The notes beneath the pieces are model-generated. The model was not told the origin of the DNA and did no database searches. It saw only the letters and a program-made list of their open reading frames with translations. Positions 34,663 to 44,219 of a stretch of 51,604 nt of DNA are shown piece by piece. The position numbers were made by a program, and so were the translations under genes. How positions within the stretch are numbered: position 1 is the first letter of the stretch; every line of letters begins with the position of its first letter. Origin of the DNA: Candidatus Acidiferrales bacterium (GTDB lineage Bacteria > Bacteroidota > Ignavibacteria > Kryptoniales > JAKASW01); the NCBI GenBank assembly GCA_035515795.1, contig DATJAY010000038.1:1-51604 (forward strand), given 5' to 3'.

Positions 34663-35322
34663 ATGGCAGAAAAGAAATGGTACAACGTTTTTGTGTCGGT
34701 TGAAGATGAACAGAAAAAATCCGCAGCATCGGATGTTCAAACTTCCATAGCCACAACTCGATTGGAGGTGGCAGAACCTCAACTCGAGCAGCCGGTGGCG
34801 CGCATCGGTGAAGAGTTCCCGAGTTTTGAAGCCATCTATCAGGCATTCGGGATAAAAGACGCATCGACAGGCTTCACAATTTATCGGGTCGAAGAGCTTT
34901 TGAAAAGCGCGTACATTAAGAATGCTTCCGCTGAAGTCAAGCGAAGCGCACTTATGGTTGCGTTGGAAGCTCTTAGGGTCTCTCCTGAGGAAGTAATCCA
35001 GGATGCAGTCAAGCGCGACAAAGCTCTGACACAGTTCGAGAAGATTGAAGAGCGGCGTCTGCGCGAACTCGAGCAGAAAAAGAGCGAAGAAAACAAGCGG
35101 CTGCAGGAAGAGATGGAGAGAATCTTCAACGAGATCCGCGAGAAGATGGAAGACAATAATAACCTGATAAAAGAGACTCGAGACAAATTTCAGACTTGGC
35201 AACAAGAGAAGGAAAAAGAAGAGCAGAGACTTTCGAGTGTGCTCCAGTATTTTGTTTCGCAGGAGGTTCCTGAGCAGGCTCACGGAACAAGACGCAGGCG
35301 CACGACGTCTTCCGAAAATTGA
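34663..35322 (+). CDS. Coiled-coil protein of unknown function
   Basis: This 219-residue cytoplasmic-type protein has no signal peptide. Residues 50-115 form a helical domain (FPSFEAIYQAFGI, GFTIYRVEELLKS, EVKRSALMVALEALRV) and residues 118-195 a long charged coiled coil (many E/K/R heptads), followed by a basic tail with RRRRTT. I cannot name the family with confidence; similar two-part proteins occur as hypothetical genes in other phyla. ATG 34663 follows TCGGAGGT at 34651-34658. The OmpA-domain gene begins 8 bases after its stop, so the two are co-transcribed. Confidence 0.65.
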   Translation: MAEKKWYNVFVSVEDEQKKSAASDVQTSIATTRLEVAEPQLEQPVARIGEEFPSFEAIYQAFGIKDASTGFTIYRVEELLKSAYIKNASAEVKRSALMVALEALRVSPEEVIQDAVKRDKALTQFEKIEERRLRELEQKKSEENKRLQEEMERIFNEIREKMEDNNNLIKETRDKFQTWQQEKEKEEQRLSSVLQYFVSQEVPEQAHGTRRRRTTSSEN

Positions 35323-35330
35323 AGTAGGAA

Positions 35331-35930
35331 ATGGCTCGAGTAAAGATCGAACCAGGAGGCAAGGTGCTCGTCGCGGTCGTAGTCGTCGGCGCCTTGCTTC
35401 TTTTGTTTTTGAGAGTGAGAGCGTCTATAAGTAACAAAAACGCCAGCGCGCCTGAATCGGCGGTGATAGTGCAGTCGTCCCGTCAGCCGGTTTCCGAAAC
35501 GATTCAGCCGGTAGAAAAACCGCCGTCATACAGTTCCGAAAACAAAGTTTCACAGGAGTCTGCTCAAGAAAGACAGGCTGAATCACACCCCGGACCGATT
35601 AAAGTTTTTTTTGATTTCAACCGTGCAACGATTAACAGGAATGTTTATAGCATTTTTGATCGGATAGATGAAGCGGTACGCAACCTTCGTCGACAGAGTT
35701 TTCGAATAGTAATAGAAGGCAATGCCGATTCGATCGGACCATCACGGTATAATGTCAGTCTTTCGAAAATGAGAGCGACCCGTGTTGCCGATTCACTCTC
35801 CAAGCGTCTGGGAATCTCGCTGGAGAACATAGAACTAGTGGCGAATGGCTCGGCAAAGCCTGCCGCTTCCAATGAAACCCGTGAAGGAAGGGCAGAGAAT
35901 CGGCGAACGGAGGTTCACATCTACTACTGA
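35331..35930 (+). CDS. Membrane-anchored OmpA-domain protein
   Basis: This 199-residue protein has an N-terminal membrane helix (about residues 12-27), a Ser/Pro/Gln-rich linker to about 85, and an OmpA/MotB C-terminal domain (about 90-199): VFFDFNRATINRN, IEGNADSIGPSRYNVSLSKMRATRVADSL and a terminal ENRRTEVHIY. The domain binds peptidoglycan, with the Asp and Arg of NADSIG and RAENRR contacting diaminopimelate in the family. It starts 8 bases after the coiled-coil gene with GTAGGA before the ATG. A MotB-, TolR- or flotillin-like scaffold is possible; it is too short and lacks the plug of MotB. The radical SAM gene follows by 47 bases. Confidence 0.88.
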   Translation: MARVKIEPGGKVLVAVVVVGALLLLFLRVRASISNKNASAPESAVIVQSSRQPVSETIQPVEKPPSYSSENKVSQESAQERQAESHPGPIKVFFDFNRATINRNVYSIFDRIDEAVRNLRRQSFRIVIEGNADSIGPSRYNVSLSKMRATRVADSLSKRLGISLENIELVANGSAKPAASNETREGRAENRRTEVHIYY

Positions 35931-35977
35931 AGGCGGGGCGGCGACGTCTCGAAGGCATACAAGGTTTTGAAGATCAC

Positions 35978-37417
35978 ATGCGCGTCCTTCTGATACAACC
36001 GGGGAAAAGAGAAAAGTTTGCGGCGCCGTTCGGGTATGTCGAACCTCTCGGGCTTGAATCGGTAGCCGGGGCAATTACAGATATTTGCGATTTGGATTTC
36101 ATCGATCTCCGCTTCTCAACTCTCGAAGATCTGAAGAGGATTGTCGAATCTGAAAGAGTGGATGCCTGCGGGATCACCTCCTCCTTTACGATGGATTACA
36201 ACCAGGCCATAAAAGCCGCTGAAATCGTCAAGCAAGTTGATAGTCGGGTGTTCGTATTTGTAGGAGGTCATCATCCCTCGCTCATGCCTGACGATTTCAA
36301 TCTGCCGTCAATCGACGCAATCGTCATGGGTGAGGGAGAAGCAACGACCAGAGAACTTATCGAAGTTGTGAACAGCGGAAGTGACTTAGCCAAGGTTACC
36401 GGACTAGCGTTTAGGCGCCATGGTAAGCAATTGTTGACTCCGCCCAGAGCTCTTATCCATGATCTTGATTCACTTCCTTATCATGACTCAAGTATCGTTG
36501 AAGATTTCAGAAGAAGATATAGACTCTTCGTTGAAAAATCCGTGACTTCTCTTGAGACAATTAGGGGCTGCCAGTTCCAGTGTAACTTTTGCAGCGTATG
36601 GAAATTCTATCGGGGGAAAGTCCGAATGAAATCTCCCGAAAGAGTGATTAATGAGATAAAGAGCGTGAAAAGTGACAACGTGTTCTTTGTCGATGACAAT
36701 TTCTTTGCCAGCCCGAGGCGCGCCGACAGAATCGCTGACGCCATTAAGCGTGAGGGGATTATGAAGCGGTATCTGATTCAGGCCAGAAGTGATGCTATCG
36801 CCCTCCATCCGGGCCTCATAGACAAATGGGCTGGTATTGGACTGCGATCTGCATTTTTGGGATTCGAGAAGGTCAGCCAGTGTGGCCTTGATGCTGTGGA
36901 AAAACATAATTCGGTGCAGAGTAACGAAAAGGCATTGGAGATTTTGAGAGACCATGGTATCGAACCGGTGGTTTCATTTATCGCTGACCCCGAATTTCAG
37001 GGAGATGAATTCTTACTATTGAGAAATTACGTCAAGAAGCTGTCTTTGAAACTTCCATTCTTCACTATGCTGACTCCACTTCCGGGCACTGAGCTCTTTG
37101 ACAGCGTAAGAGAAGATCTCATGCGCAGCGACTATGATTTCTTCGACCTCATGCATCCGGTTCTGCCCACTCGATTGCCGACGAAAGAATTCATTCGACA
37201 GTTTTGCATGCTTTACAAGACAGGCTATCCAACTCCCATCGCTTTTGCCGGATCAATATTATTGCTTTTCGATGTAATGAGAGGAAGACTGTCGTTCTCC
37301 GATTGGAGAGAGATTGTAAGGGATTGGCGAATTGTTACAACGCCAGAAAAGTATTTGGCGGGACTGTCCACTTCAGCGCAGGGATCAAAATGGAAGGGCC
37401 AAGAAATCGTTGCGTAG
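35978..37417 (+). CDS. Cobalamin-binding-domain radical SAM enzyme (HpnR/BchE-like class)
   Basis: This 479-residue protein has an N-terminal Rossmann-type B12-binding-like domain (about 1-150: MRVLLIQPGK, FVFVGGHHPSL, IVMGEGE) and a radical SAM domain with the cluster motif C198-QFQ-C202-NF-C205 and downstream RVINEI and VFFVDDNFF. The C-terminal 80 residues contain a membrane-like helix (IAFAGSILLLFDVM), as in the hopanoid C-3 methylase and related enzymes. It probably methylates or rearranges a lipid or tetrapyrrole carbon; the substrate cannot be told here. It follows the OmpA gene closely on the same strand. There is no strong Shine-Dalgarno sequence at ATG 35978. Confidence 0.85.
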   Translation: MRVLLIQPGKREKFAAPFGYVEPLGLESVAGAITDICDLDFIDLRFSTLEDLKRIVESERVDACGITSSFTMDYNQAIKAAEIVKQVDSRVFVFVGGHHPSLMPDDFNLPSIDAIVMGEGEATTRELIEVVNSGSDLAKVTGLAFRRHGKQLLTPPRALIHDLDSLPYHDSSIVEDFRRRYRLFVEKSVTSLETIRGCQFQCNFCSVWKFYRGKVRMKSPERVINEIKSVKSDNVFFVDDNFFASPRRADRIADAIKREGIMKRYLIQARSDAIALHPGLIDKWAGIGLRSAFLGFEKVSQCGLDAVEKHNSVQSNEKALEILRDHGIEPVVSFIADPEFQGDEFLLLRNYVKKLSLKLPFFTMLTPLPGTELFDSVREDLMRSDYDFFDLMHPVLPTRLPTKEFIRQFCMLYKTGYPTPIAFAGSILLLFDVMRGRLSFSDWREIVRDWRIVTTPEKYLAGLSTSAQGSKWKGQEIVA

Positions 37418-37627
37418 TGCGTTTTTCTGTCGTCTGCTGATCACGCACCAGATGATTCTGCGTCGCTATACGAGACCACCGCAATAGAGGGATATTGAAT
37501 AGTCGCATCTAAATCCAGTTCCGGTCGGCACGATTTCTAAAGAACAGGTTGCGGCTCGGTGATTATGAACATAGCCTTCGAAGTCTTATCTTAGCGTGTC
37601 TTTTTTCTAACAACAATAGAATGATCG

Positions 37628-39280
37628 ATGAATAAGAGTTTTTTCGTTGTCTCTACATTTGCTTTTGTCTTCGCAGGGGTTTCCTTTGCCCAGCATAATT
37701 CTTCTATACCCGTCGACAGCTGGATTTACGAAGCAATTCGACAGCTCCAAACTCGCGGCTACCTCCTTGAACTCAGCCCGGGATTTAAGCCTTACCGTAG
37801 ACTCGAGGTGGAAGAAGCTCTGCGGAATTTTGAGAAGAAAGTCGACGTATCCACCTTGCCTCGGCCGGATCAATGGTTGATTAAAAAGCTCGATAGCGAA
37901 TTCTCTTATGAAACAAAGCTTGTGAATGCGGAGAAAGAAAATCCCGATACCTCTTTCACAGGGGTCGGATTCTCGGAAGAGGCGTTCTTTAATCTTGCTA
38001 AAGGTGATTACAAGACTTTCAAACATGCGGACAAGACTGAATTCCGTCCGACGCTCCGAAGTGAGTTTGGTTTCGATATCGGGAACCACCTTCTGTTGTA
38101 TACCGATGCGACTGTCGATCAGACTCTCCGCGATGACACACTTTATACCGGGACGACGAAATTCGGATTGAAGGCATTGCACCAACAAGCATATGTTCAG
38201 TACTCGGATCGTTATGTCGATCTGACTTTTGGCAGGGACTATCTATCGTGGGGATACGGGAACGATGGCGCTGTCCTTGTGTCGCCGACGGCAGGCGCCT
38301 TTGACATGATATCCGCTCTCGTCAAAACGCATGTAGTGAAATTCAATTGGTTTGTTGCCCAGCTTAATCAGATGTATGAGTACTACCCTGATACAAACAG
38401 CTACATGCCGGTTGGCGCAAGAGGTACCACCGGTCCGCTTGTGAATAGATACTTTACCGGTTCACGCGTCGAGTTCAACATATGCGACAAAGTTTTTCTC
38501 GGCGCTTACCAGGCTGCGACCTTCGGCGGCGTTAATGCGCCGATCGACCTCGAGGACATAAATCCCGTTCGCGTTACGTACGAGACCGAGACAAATGACC
38601 AGAAGGATTTGAATACATTTCTTGGTTTTGACTTTAGTATGTTCTGGCCTAAGAATCTTAATCCTTACGGGGATCTGATGATAGACGATTGGCAGGTTGA
38701 TCACAAGACAATAGGTGATTTGAAACCGAATCTCTATGCGTTCGACATCGGGTTGCGTGCATCAAATATCCTGGAAAACTTTGGTGTCAGCGGTACTGAT
38801 GCCAATTTGCAGTACATGATGGTACGGAATAGAGTTTATAATGAATATGATTGGGCGAGCTTCGAAAAACTGTTGCTGAGAAATTATCCGATTGCAGTGC
38901 CGTACGGTGACGATTTCTGGAATATTGATTTGCGTCTGTCGCACTGGCTCACTTACAACTGGAAGTTTGGAATTGAAGTGATGCACATTGAACATGGGAA
39001 TCAGAATATTTACGGTCCGTATACGATGCCGTGGCTGACCGATCCAAACATCACGGTTCAGACCGGCTACAGCGAGCCTTTTCCGTACAGGGTAATTCAG
39101 GAAACGAATTTGTTCGGGGCGAACGTAATGTATCAACCACAAGCCAACCTTTACGGACGGGCGATGATCAGCTATTCACAGAACAGGAACTACCGGTATG
39201 CTCCAGGTATTGATAAAGGAGTCATTTCGTTTCTGGTTACGATTTACTATGATTTTGCGACTGCTATCCAGTTCAAATAG
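37628..39280 (+). CDS. Outer-membrane beta-barrel, capsule assembly Wzi-like
   Basis: This 550-residue protein has a signal peptide (to about residue 21, SFAQ), a short N-terminal domain (VPVDSWIYEAIRQLQTRGYL, then PYRRLEVEEAL) and many amphipathic beta strands with aromatic ends, including the segment DRYVDLTFGRDYLSWGYG. This arrangement fits the Wzi family of capsule-anchoring outer-membrane proteins common in Bacteroidota. It would retain or export surface polysaccharide. It is preceded by 210 bases without a clear promoter and by the radical SAM gene. No Shine-Dalgarno sequence is obvious at ATG 37628. Another barrel family remains possible. Confidence 0.75.
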   Translation: MNKSFFVVSTFAFVFAGVSFAQHNSSIPVDSWIYEAIRQLQTRGYLLELSPGFKPYRRLEVEEALRNFEKKVDVSTLPRPDQWLIKKLDSEFSYETKLVNAEKENPDTSFTGVGFSEEAFFNLAKGDYKTFKHADKTEFRPTLRSEFGFDIGNHLLLYTDATVDQTLRDDTLYTGTTKFGLKALHQQAYVQYSDRYVDLTFGRDYLSWGYGNDGAVLVSPTAGAFDMISALVKTHVVKFNWFVAQLNQMYEYYPDTNSYMPVGARGTTGPLVNRYFTGSRVEFNICDKVFLGAYQAATFGGVNAPIDLEDINPVRVTYETETNDQKDLNTFLGFDFSMFWPKNLNPYGDLMIDDWQVDHKTIGDLKPNLYAFDIGLRASNILENFGVSGTDANLQYMMVRNRVYNEYDWASFEKLLLRNYPIAVPYGDDFWNIDLRLSHWLTYNWKFGIEVMHIEHGNQNIYGPYTMPWLTDPNITVQTGYSEPFPYRVIQETNLFGANVMYQPQANLYGRAMISYSQNRNYRYAPGIDKGVISFLVTIYYDFATAIQFK

Positions 39281-39346
39281 GATGATCCGTATCCGTTCAC
39301 AGTCGACGAATGATACATCCTCGCTGGGGTCGCGCTCGCCGGTGAG

Positions 39347-40330
39347 CTACTTCAACCACGCGTTTTCCTTGTACCACCTTATTGTATTTTCAATCCCAGC
39401 TTCGAGCGATAGTTTCGCTTTGAACCCAAGTTCGGCCTGGGCCTTCTTCGGACTACAAAGCCAGTTTGTCTGAACTCCGTCGCGTGCTTTCTCAATGTTG
39501 ATCAATGCTGCCTTACCCTGCAATCTGGCAATCGACTCGCTGATAGCCGCAATTGTATACAGCGCGAAGTGAGGGATCCTCACTTTGAATGTTTTCCGGC
39601 CGAGAACCTTCCCGGCTATGTTACCAAACTGCTCCCAATCGTATACTTCTTCATTTGAAATGAAATATACTTTGCCGGCACTTTTCGGATGCTCGGCGGC
39701 AGCGATAATTCCATCCACTAAATCGTAAGCGTGGACAAGGCTCAATACTTTTCTTTTGAAGCCGGAGAGCGGAATGAGATGTCCATTTACCGACTTGAAG
39801 AATGCGTAAATATCTTTGTCACGCGGACCATATACCGCCGGAGGCCTTATGATTGTTACGGGAATCTCGGAGACTCTAGAGAGACATTCCTTCTCTGCCT
39901 CCATCTTGCTTTTGCCGTAGGTTGTGACTGGATGGTAAGGCGTGGTTTCATCTACGGGGGTCATATCATGTCCGGGTCCCACTGCGGTCAGACTGCTGGC
40001 GAGGATGAATCGTTTGAGGTGCGGATTTTGTTTTAAGACAGCGGTAAGGAGGTTTTTTGTCGTTTCATGGTTCCCTTTAAAATATCCTTTCTTATCCTTT
40101 GATTTTGTGACTCCGCCGATATGGAAAACGTAGTCAACGGAATCGACCGCCGTCATCAATGATTCAATATCGTCGAAGTCGGAATGGACAAACTCCACGG
40201 GAAGATTGTTAATGTATTCAACTTTGGTTGTTTTTCTAATCAGACATCTGACTCTGTAACCGCGCTGGACTAGTTTTTCTACAAGATGGCTCCCTATGAA
40301 ACCCGTCGAGCCTGTAACAAGTGCTTTCAT
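39347..40330 (-). CDS. NAD-dependent epimerase/dehydratase (extended SDR)
   Basis: This 327-residue protein has the Rossmann motif GSTGFIGSHL at residues 7-16, SSLTAVG, and the catalytic YGKSK (Tyr-x-x-x-Lys) near residue 138, followed by IIRPPAVYGPRD. It belongs to the extended short-chain dehydrogenases that act on nucleotide sugars, or on steroid- or flavonol-like substrates. The C-terminal half has a helical segment (FALYTIAAISESIARLQG) typical of 3-beta-HSD/dihydroflavonol-reductase-like members. The substrate is unknown. It converges on the Wzi-like gene and is divergent from asnS. Confidence 0.87.
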   Translation of the reverse strand: MKALVTGSTGFIGSHLVEKLVQRGYRVRCLIRKTTKVEYINNLPVEFVHSDFDDIESLMTAVDSVDYVFHIGGVTKSKDKKGYFKGNHETTKNLLTAVLKQNPHLKRFILASSLTAVGPGHDMTPVDETTPYHPVTTYGKSKMEAEKECLSRVSEIPVTIIRPPAVYGPRDKDIYAFFKSVNGHLIPLSGFKRKVLSLVHAYDLVDGIIAAAEHPKSAGKVYFISNEEVYDWEQFGNIAGKVLGRKTFKVRIPHFALYTIAAISESIARLQGKAALINIEKARDGVQTNWLCSPKKAQAELGFKAKLSLEAGIENTIRWYKENAWLK

Positions 40331-40461
40331 AATGGCTGTAGTCCCTTTTTAAATCTCAATTTAATTCGACATGCTTCTGCAAAAAAGGCACAAGCGGAAG
40401 CGATATCGTTGTAAAATTTTTCACGCTGCTACCGGACCAAGTTTTTGTGTCCCTTACATAA

Positions 40462-40490
40462 TTGAACGCTTAGATGGATTGGATTATATT
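40462..40490 (+). promoter_or_regulatory. Promoter of asnS
   Basis: TTGAAC at 40462-40467 and TATATT at 40485-40490 are separated by 17 bases; the -10 extends to TATATTTT. A start near 40497 would leave a leader of about 22 bases before ATG 40519, which holds GGAGAA at 40509-40514. Confidence 0.7.
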
Positions 40491-40518
40491 TTAACCCAAA
40501 ACAACCATGGAGAACTAA

Positions 40519-41859
40519 ATGTCGGATCTCATCGAAGACAATCCAATTGGATCCAGCCGCGACATGCCGTTTGTGACGATAGATAAGCTTTCAGAACATA
40601 ATGACAGGTCTGTTACCGTTCGCGGGTGGGTTTACAACAAAAGGTCGAGCGGGAAGATCCATTTCATTTTAGTTCGGGATGGTTTCGGCATCGTGCAATG
40701 CGTCGTCGTAAAGAGTCAAGTTTCGCCGGAAATTTTTGCGGATTATGATTTGCTGACCCAGGAAAGCTCGCTTACTGTCACCGGCAAAGTTCACAAGGAC
40801 GATCGTGCTCCGGGCGGTTATGAACTCCAGGTTGAAGGTTTGAAGATTGTTCATGTCGCAAGAGAATATCCGATAACCCCGAAAGAACACGGCACTGAAT
40901 TCCTGATGGATCATCGGCATCTCTGGCTGAGATCTTCGAGACAGCATGCGATACTGCGCGTCAGGCACCAGATTATAAGGGCTGTTCGCGAATTTTTTGA
41001 CAATAAGAATTTCACACTTGTCGATTCGCCGATTCTCACACCGGCCTCCGTGGAGGGAACAAGCACGCTTTTCGAGACGGACTACTTCGATCTCGGCAAA
41101 GCATATTTGACTCAAAGCGGGCAGCTCTATGGCGAGGCCGCTGCCATGGCATTTGGAAAAATCTATTGTTTCGGACCGACATTTCGTGCAGAGAAGTCAA
41201 AGACACGCAGGCATCTTACCGAGTTTTGGATGGTTGAGCCTGAAGTTGCCTGGGCCGACCTGAGCGACGATATGGATCTGGCTGAAGAATTTGTCGAGCA
41301 CATTGTCCAAACGGTTTTAAAGAAAAATGATGAGGAACTAAAACTTCTTGAAAGAGACGTGTCGAAGTTGCAGCCCGTAAAGCGGCCTTTCCCGCGCCTC
41401 CATTATGATGAAGCCGTGGAATTGTTGAAGAAGAACGGCGTTGATTTCCAATATGGGAACGACCTTGGTGGAACCGACGAAACGATCATTTCTCAACAGT
41501 ATGATCGCCCGGTCATGGTGCACCACTATCCGGCAACGTGCAAAGCATTTTATATGAAGCGTGACCCGGATAGAAACGATTTGACGTTGTCTGTTGATGT
41601 GCTTGCGTCGGAAGGATACGGCGAAATTATCGGCGGCAGTCAGCGTGAGGATGATTATGACACTTTGGTGAAGCGCCTGGAAGAAAACAATCTTCCGCGT
41701 CAGCCGTTTGAATGGTACCTTGATCTGCGGAAATATGGAAGTGTGCCGCATTCCGGGTTCGGTCTCGGCATTGAGAGAACAGTCGCGTGGATCTGCGGAT
41801 TGGACCATGTCAGGGAGACAATTCCGTTTGCAAGAATGATTTACAGGAACACACCCTGA
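40519..41859 (+). CDS. asnS: Asparagine--tRNA ligase
   Basis: AsnRS charges tRNA-Asn. The 446-residue class II synthetase has the N-terminal OB anticodon-binding fold ([24 protein letters not shown]), motif 2 with [21 protein letters not shown], and motif 3 [25 protein letters not shown]. The [10 protein letters not shown] segment and FWMVEPE favour AsnRS over AspRS. ATG 40519 is supported by GGAGAA at 40509-40514 and a good promoter. Its presence means that direct Asn-tRNA charging occurs. The upstream gene is divergent, so it starts its own transcript. Confidence 0.95.
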   Translation: MSDLIEDNPIGSSRDMPFVTIDKLSEHNDRSVTVRGWVYNKRSSGKIHFILVRDGFGIVQCVVVKSQVSPEIFADYDLLTQESSLTVTGKVHKDDRAPGGYELQVEGLKIVHVAREYPITPKEHGTEFLMDHRHLWLRSSRQHAILRVRHQIIRAVREFFDNKNFTLVDSPILTPASVEGTSTLFETDYFDLGKAYLTQSGQLYGEAAAMAFGKIYCFGPTFRAEKSKTRRHLTEFWMVEPEVAWADLSDDMDLAEEFVEHIVQTVLKKNDEELKLLERDVSKLQPVKRPFPRLHYDEAVELLKKNGVDFQYGNDLGGTDETIISQQYDRPVMVHHYPATCKAFYMKRDPDRNDLTLSVDVLASEGYGEIIGGSQREDDYDTLVKRLEENNLPRQPFEWYLDLRKYGSVPHSGFGLGIERTVAWICGLDHVRETIPFARMIYRNTP

Positions 41860-41941
41860 GCGGAAAGTAAAGGCTGTCGATCTCCGATTCTCGGACTCCG
41901 GATTTGTTATTTCTGAAATTTACGACATTAGATGAGGTAGC

Positions 41942-42841
41942 ATGCTTCAAGTAAACGATCTCCGGAAGACTTACATGACCACGGTCGCATTAGACGGTGT
42001 GTCCTTTGAAGTAAAGCCGGGTGAAATATTTGGACTGCTCGGCCCGAACGGTGCTGGGAAAACGACGACAATTAGAATTTCACTCGGGATAATTGAACCC
42101 GACTCCGGTACCGTCCATTTTAATTCTAAGGAATTAACTCCGGAAATGAAAAATTTGCTGGCTTATCTTCCCGAAGAAAGGGGACTATATCGAAAAAGTA
42201 AAGTTATCGATGTCTTGGTGTATTTCGGAAGCTTAAGAGGTGTTCAGCCCGGTGACGCAAGGAAGCGCGCCGAAGCATGGCTTAAAAAGTTCGAGTTGTC
42301 GGAATATGGATACCGTAAAGTTGATGAATTGTCAAAGGGGATGCAGCAGAAGGTTCAGTTTATTTCTTGTCTCCTCCATGAACCAGAGTTTTTGATCCTC
42401 GACGAACCTTTTTCGGGACTTGATCCGGTTAATCAAATCCTGATCAAGGACATCATGCGTGAAATGAAACAGGCGGGGAAGACGATTGTTTTTTCAACAC
42501 ATCAGATGGAGCAGGCGGAGAAGCTCTGCGACAGAATCTGTCTGATAAATCACGGCAGGGTGATTCTTTATGGAGATCTGTCGGGAATAAAAAAAGATCA
42601 TGGAAGCAATGTCATCCATCTGGAATTTGACGGCAACTCTTCAAGACTGCGACAATTATCTGACATTGCTTCGATGGATTTGTACGAAAATTATGCTGAA
42701 ATAAAAATGAAAGATGGAACAAGCAGCCAGGAGCTGCTGAAAAGAGCAGTCGAACTCGTCGCCGTTACAAAGTTCTCCGTCCAAGAAGCATCCTTGAATT
42801 CTATCTTCATAGAAGCCGTCGGGGGAAAAATTGTCAATTAG
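41942..42841 (+). CDS. ABC transporter ATP-binding protein (NatA-like)
   Basis: This 299-residue ATPase has Walker A GPNGAGKT (residues 34-41), signature LSKGMQQ (130-136), Walker B FLILDEP (150-156) and the His switch STHQMEQAEKLCDRI. A C-terminal DUF4162-like extension fits exporters of the NatA/YhaQ type. It energises the permease encoded next, whose start overlaps this stop by 11 bases. GAGGT at 41934-41938 lies just before the ATG. The exported substrate is unknown; sodium, drugs and lipids are known for relatives. Confidence 0.93.
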   Translation: MLQVNDLRKTYMTTVALDGVSFEVKPGEIFGLLGPNGAGKTTTIRISLGIIEPDSGTVHFNSKELTPEMKNLLAYLPEERGLYRKSKVIDVLVYFGSLRGVQPGDARKRAEAWLKKFELSEYGYRKVDELSKGMQQKVQFISCLLHEPEFLILDEPFSGLDPVNQILIKDIMREMKQAGKTIVFSTHQMEQAEKLCDRICLINHGRVILYGDLSGIKKDHGSNVIHLEFDGNSSRLRQLSDIASMDLYENYAEIKMKDGTSSQELLKRAVELVAVTKFSVQEASLNSIFIEAVGGKIVN

Positions 42842-44069
42842 AAAAATAATCTCCGTTGCCCGCTGGGAGTTCATAGAGAAGGTGAAAACAAAAGCGTTCA
42901 TCATCTCCCTGATCATCACACCTCTCTTCATGATACTCATGAGCGTTGTCCCCACGCTCCTAATGACCAAGCCCGATACAACTACAACAAAAATAGGAAT
43001 CATTGACGAGACGGGAGAAGTTGCATCTGTCTTAAACAAGGTCATGTTTGAAAAATTTAAATTGCCTGATGGTAAACCTAATTATGAGATTGTGTCCATC
43101 CCAGCCGGCGCACGCGAGCAGGCTAATAAGATGGTACTGCAGGAGCAGATATCGTCATACGTTCTAATAACCCCTGACATTACCCGTTCCAGAAAATTTG
43201 AATATATATCGCAGAACGTTTCAAACTTCAAAGAGATTGAGAGATTACAATCGGCAGTGAAAGACATAGTGGTTTCAAATGAGCTGCAGCGAAACGGGGT
43301 AAATCCTCAGCTTGTCAAGGATGTTTCAAAGCCGATTGGCCTGGAAACGATTAGACTCTCGAAGACGGGGACGGCACAGAAAGCTGAAGCCGGTTCTGGG
43401 TTCATGCTGGGATACATTTTTATCTTCGTACTTGCTCTCTTCATTTTAACTTCGGGTCAGCTCCTGGTTAGAAGCGTGGTTGAAGAAAAATCTAACAGGA
43501 TAGTGGAAGTGCTCCTCTCATCCGCGAAGGCAGACGAGATAATGGCAGGAAAAATTCTCGGACTGAGTCTTCTTGGGTTGACTCAGCTTGCGGTGTGGGG
43601 AGTGATCGGCGTTGCATTTGCAGGGCAGCTTGCTGCCTTCATCACGATTCCGGATAACATATGGTGGGAGGTAATATTTTTTATCCTGGGATTCCTTTTT
43701 TACGCGTCGATATTTGTTATGGCCGGCGCGCCTGTAACGACAGAACAGGAAGCACAACAGGCGACACAATACGTATCGATGCTGCTGTTTTTCCCGATCA
43801 TCTTTGCGTTTCTAGTGATCCAGAATCCAACTGCCGGTTACTTGAAAGTGCTCTCTTTTGTCCCTCTTCTCACCCCGACTATGATGGCTTTCAGAATCCC
43901 TGTCCAATCACCGGAGACTTGGGAACTGGTCTCGTGTGCGATGGTCTTAATTATCTCAACGTATTTTTGCATGATTGCGGCGGGAAGGATTTTCAGAATA
44001 GGGATTCTCGTATATGGCAAGCGTCCGAATTTGAAGGAATTAATGCATTGGGCGATGAAGAATGGATAG
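42831..44069 (+). CDS. ABC-2 type permease (NatB/YhaP-like)
   Basis: This 412-residue membrane protein has one N-terminal helix (about 22-44, AFIISLIITPLFMILMSVVP), a periplasmic region of about 140 residues, then five or six helices from about 185 (FMLGYIFIFVLALFILTSGQLL, then VEEKSNRIVEVLLSSAKADEIMAGKILGL). This is the ABC-2 layout of NatB-type exporters. The frame begins at TTG 42831, inside the end of the ATPase gene, with a GGGGG stretch before it; the overlap suggests coupling. There is no terminator before cmk. Confidence 0.9.
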   Translation: MSIRKIISVARWEFIEKVKTKAFIISLIITPLFMILMSVVPTLLMTKPDTTTTKIGIIDETGEVASVLNKVMFEKFKLPDGKPNYEIVSIPAGAREQANKMVLQEQISSYVLITPDITRSRKFEYISQNVSNFKEIERLQSAVKDIVVSNELQRNGVNPQLVKDVSKPIGLETIRLSKTGTAQKAEAGSGFMLGYIFIFVLALFILTSGQLLVRSVVEEKSNRIVEVLLSSAKADEIMAGKILGLSLLGLTQLAVWGVIGVAFAGQLAAFITIPDNIWWEVIFFILGFLFYASIFVMAGAPVTTEQEAQQATQYVSMLLFFPIIFAFLVIQNPTAGYLKVLSFVPLLTPTMMAFRIPVQSPETWELVSCAMVLIISTYFCMIAAGRIFRIGILVYGKRPNLKELMHWAMKNG

Positions 44070-44141
44070 CAGGCCAGGAGCGCCTTTGTAAGGGGTCATC
44101 GCGTCACCTGATTGTCCTCGAGGTGCCCGGGACGTTGCTTA

Positions 44142-44206
44142 TTTCGAGCTCGAAAGTTAAATTAACATTCCTGTGCCGTGAGGCAAAGGAGTGCCCTTAG
44201 GGTACT
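44142..44206 (+). promoter_or_regulatory. Palindrome and hairpin between the ABC permease and cmk
   Basis: A perfect 14-bp palindrome (TTTCGAGCTCGAAA at 44142-44155) is followed by a 7-bp hairpin (AGTGCCC at 44190-44196, GGGTACT at 44200-44206, three-base loop, one G-T pair) ending 3 bases before the cmk Shine-Dalgarno sequence. Neither has a T-run. They might be an operator and a translation-control hairpin; function is not shown. Confidence 0.35.
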
Positions 44207-44219
44207 AAAAAGGAAAGGT

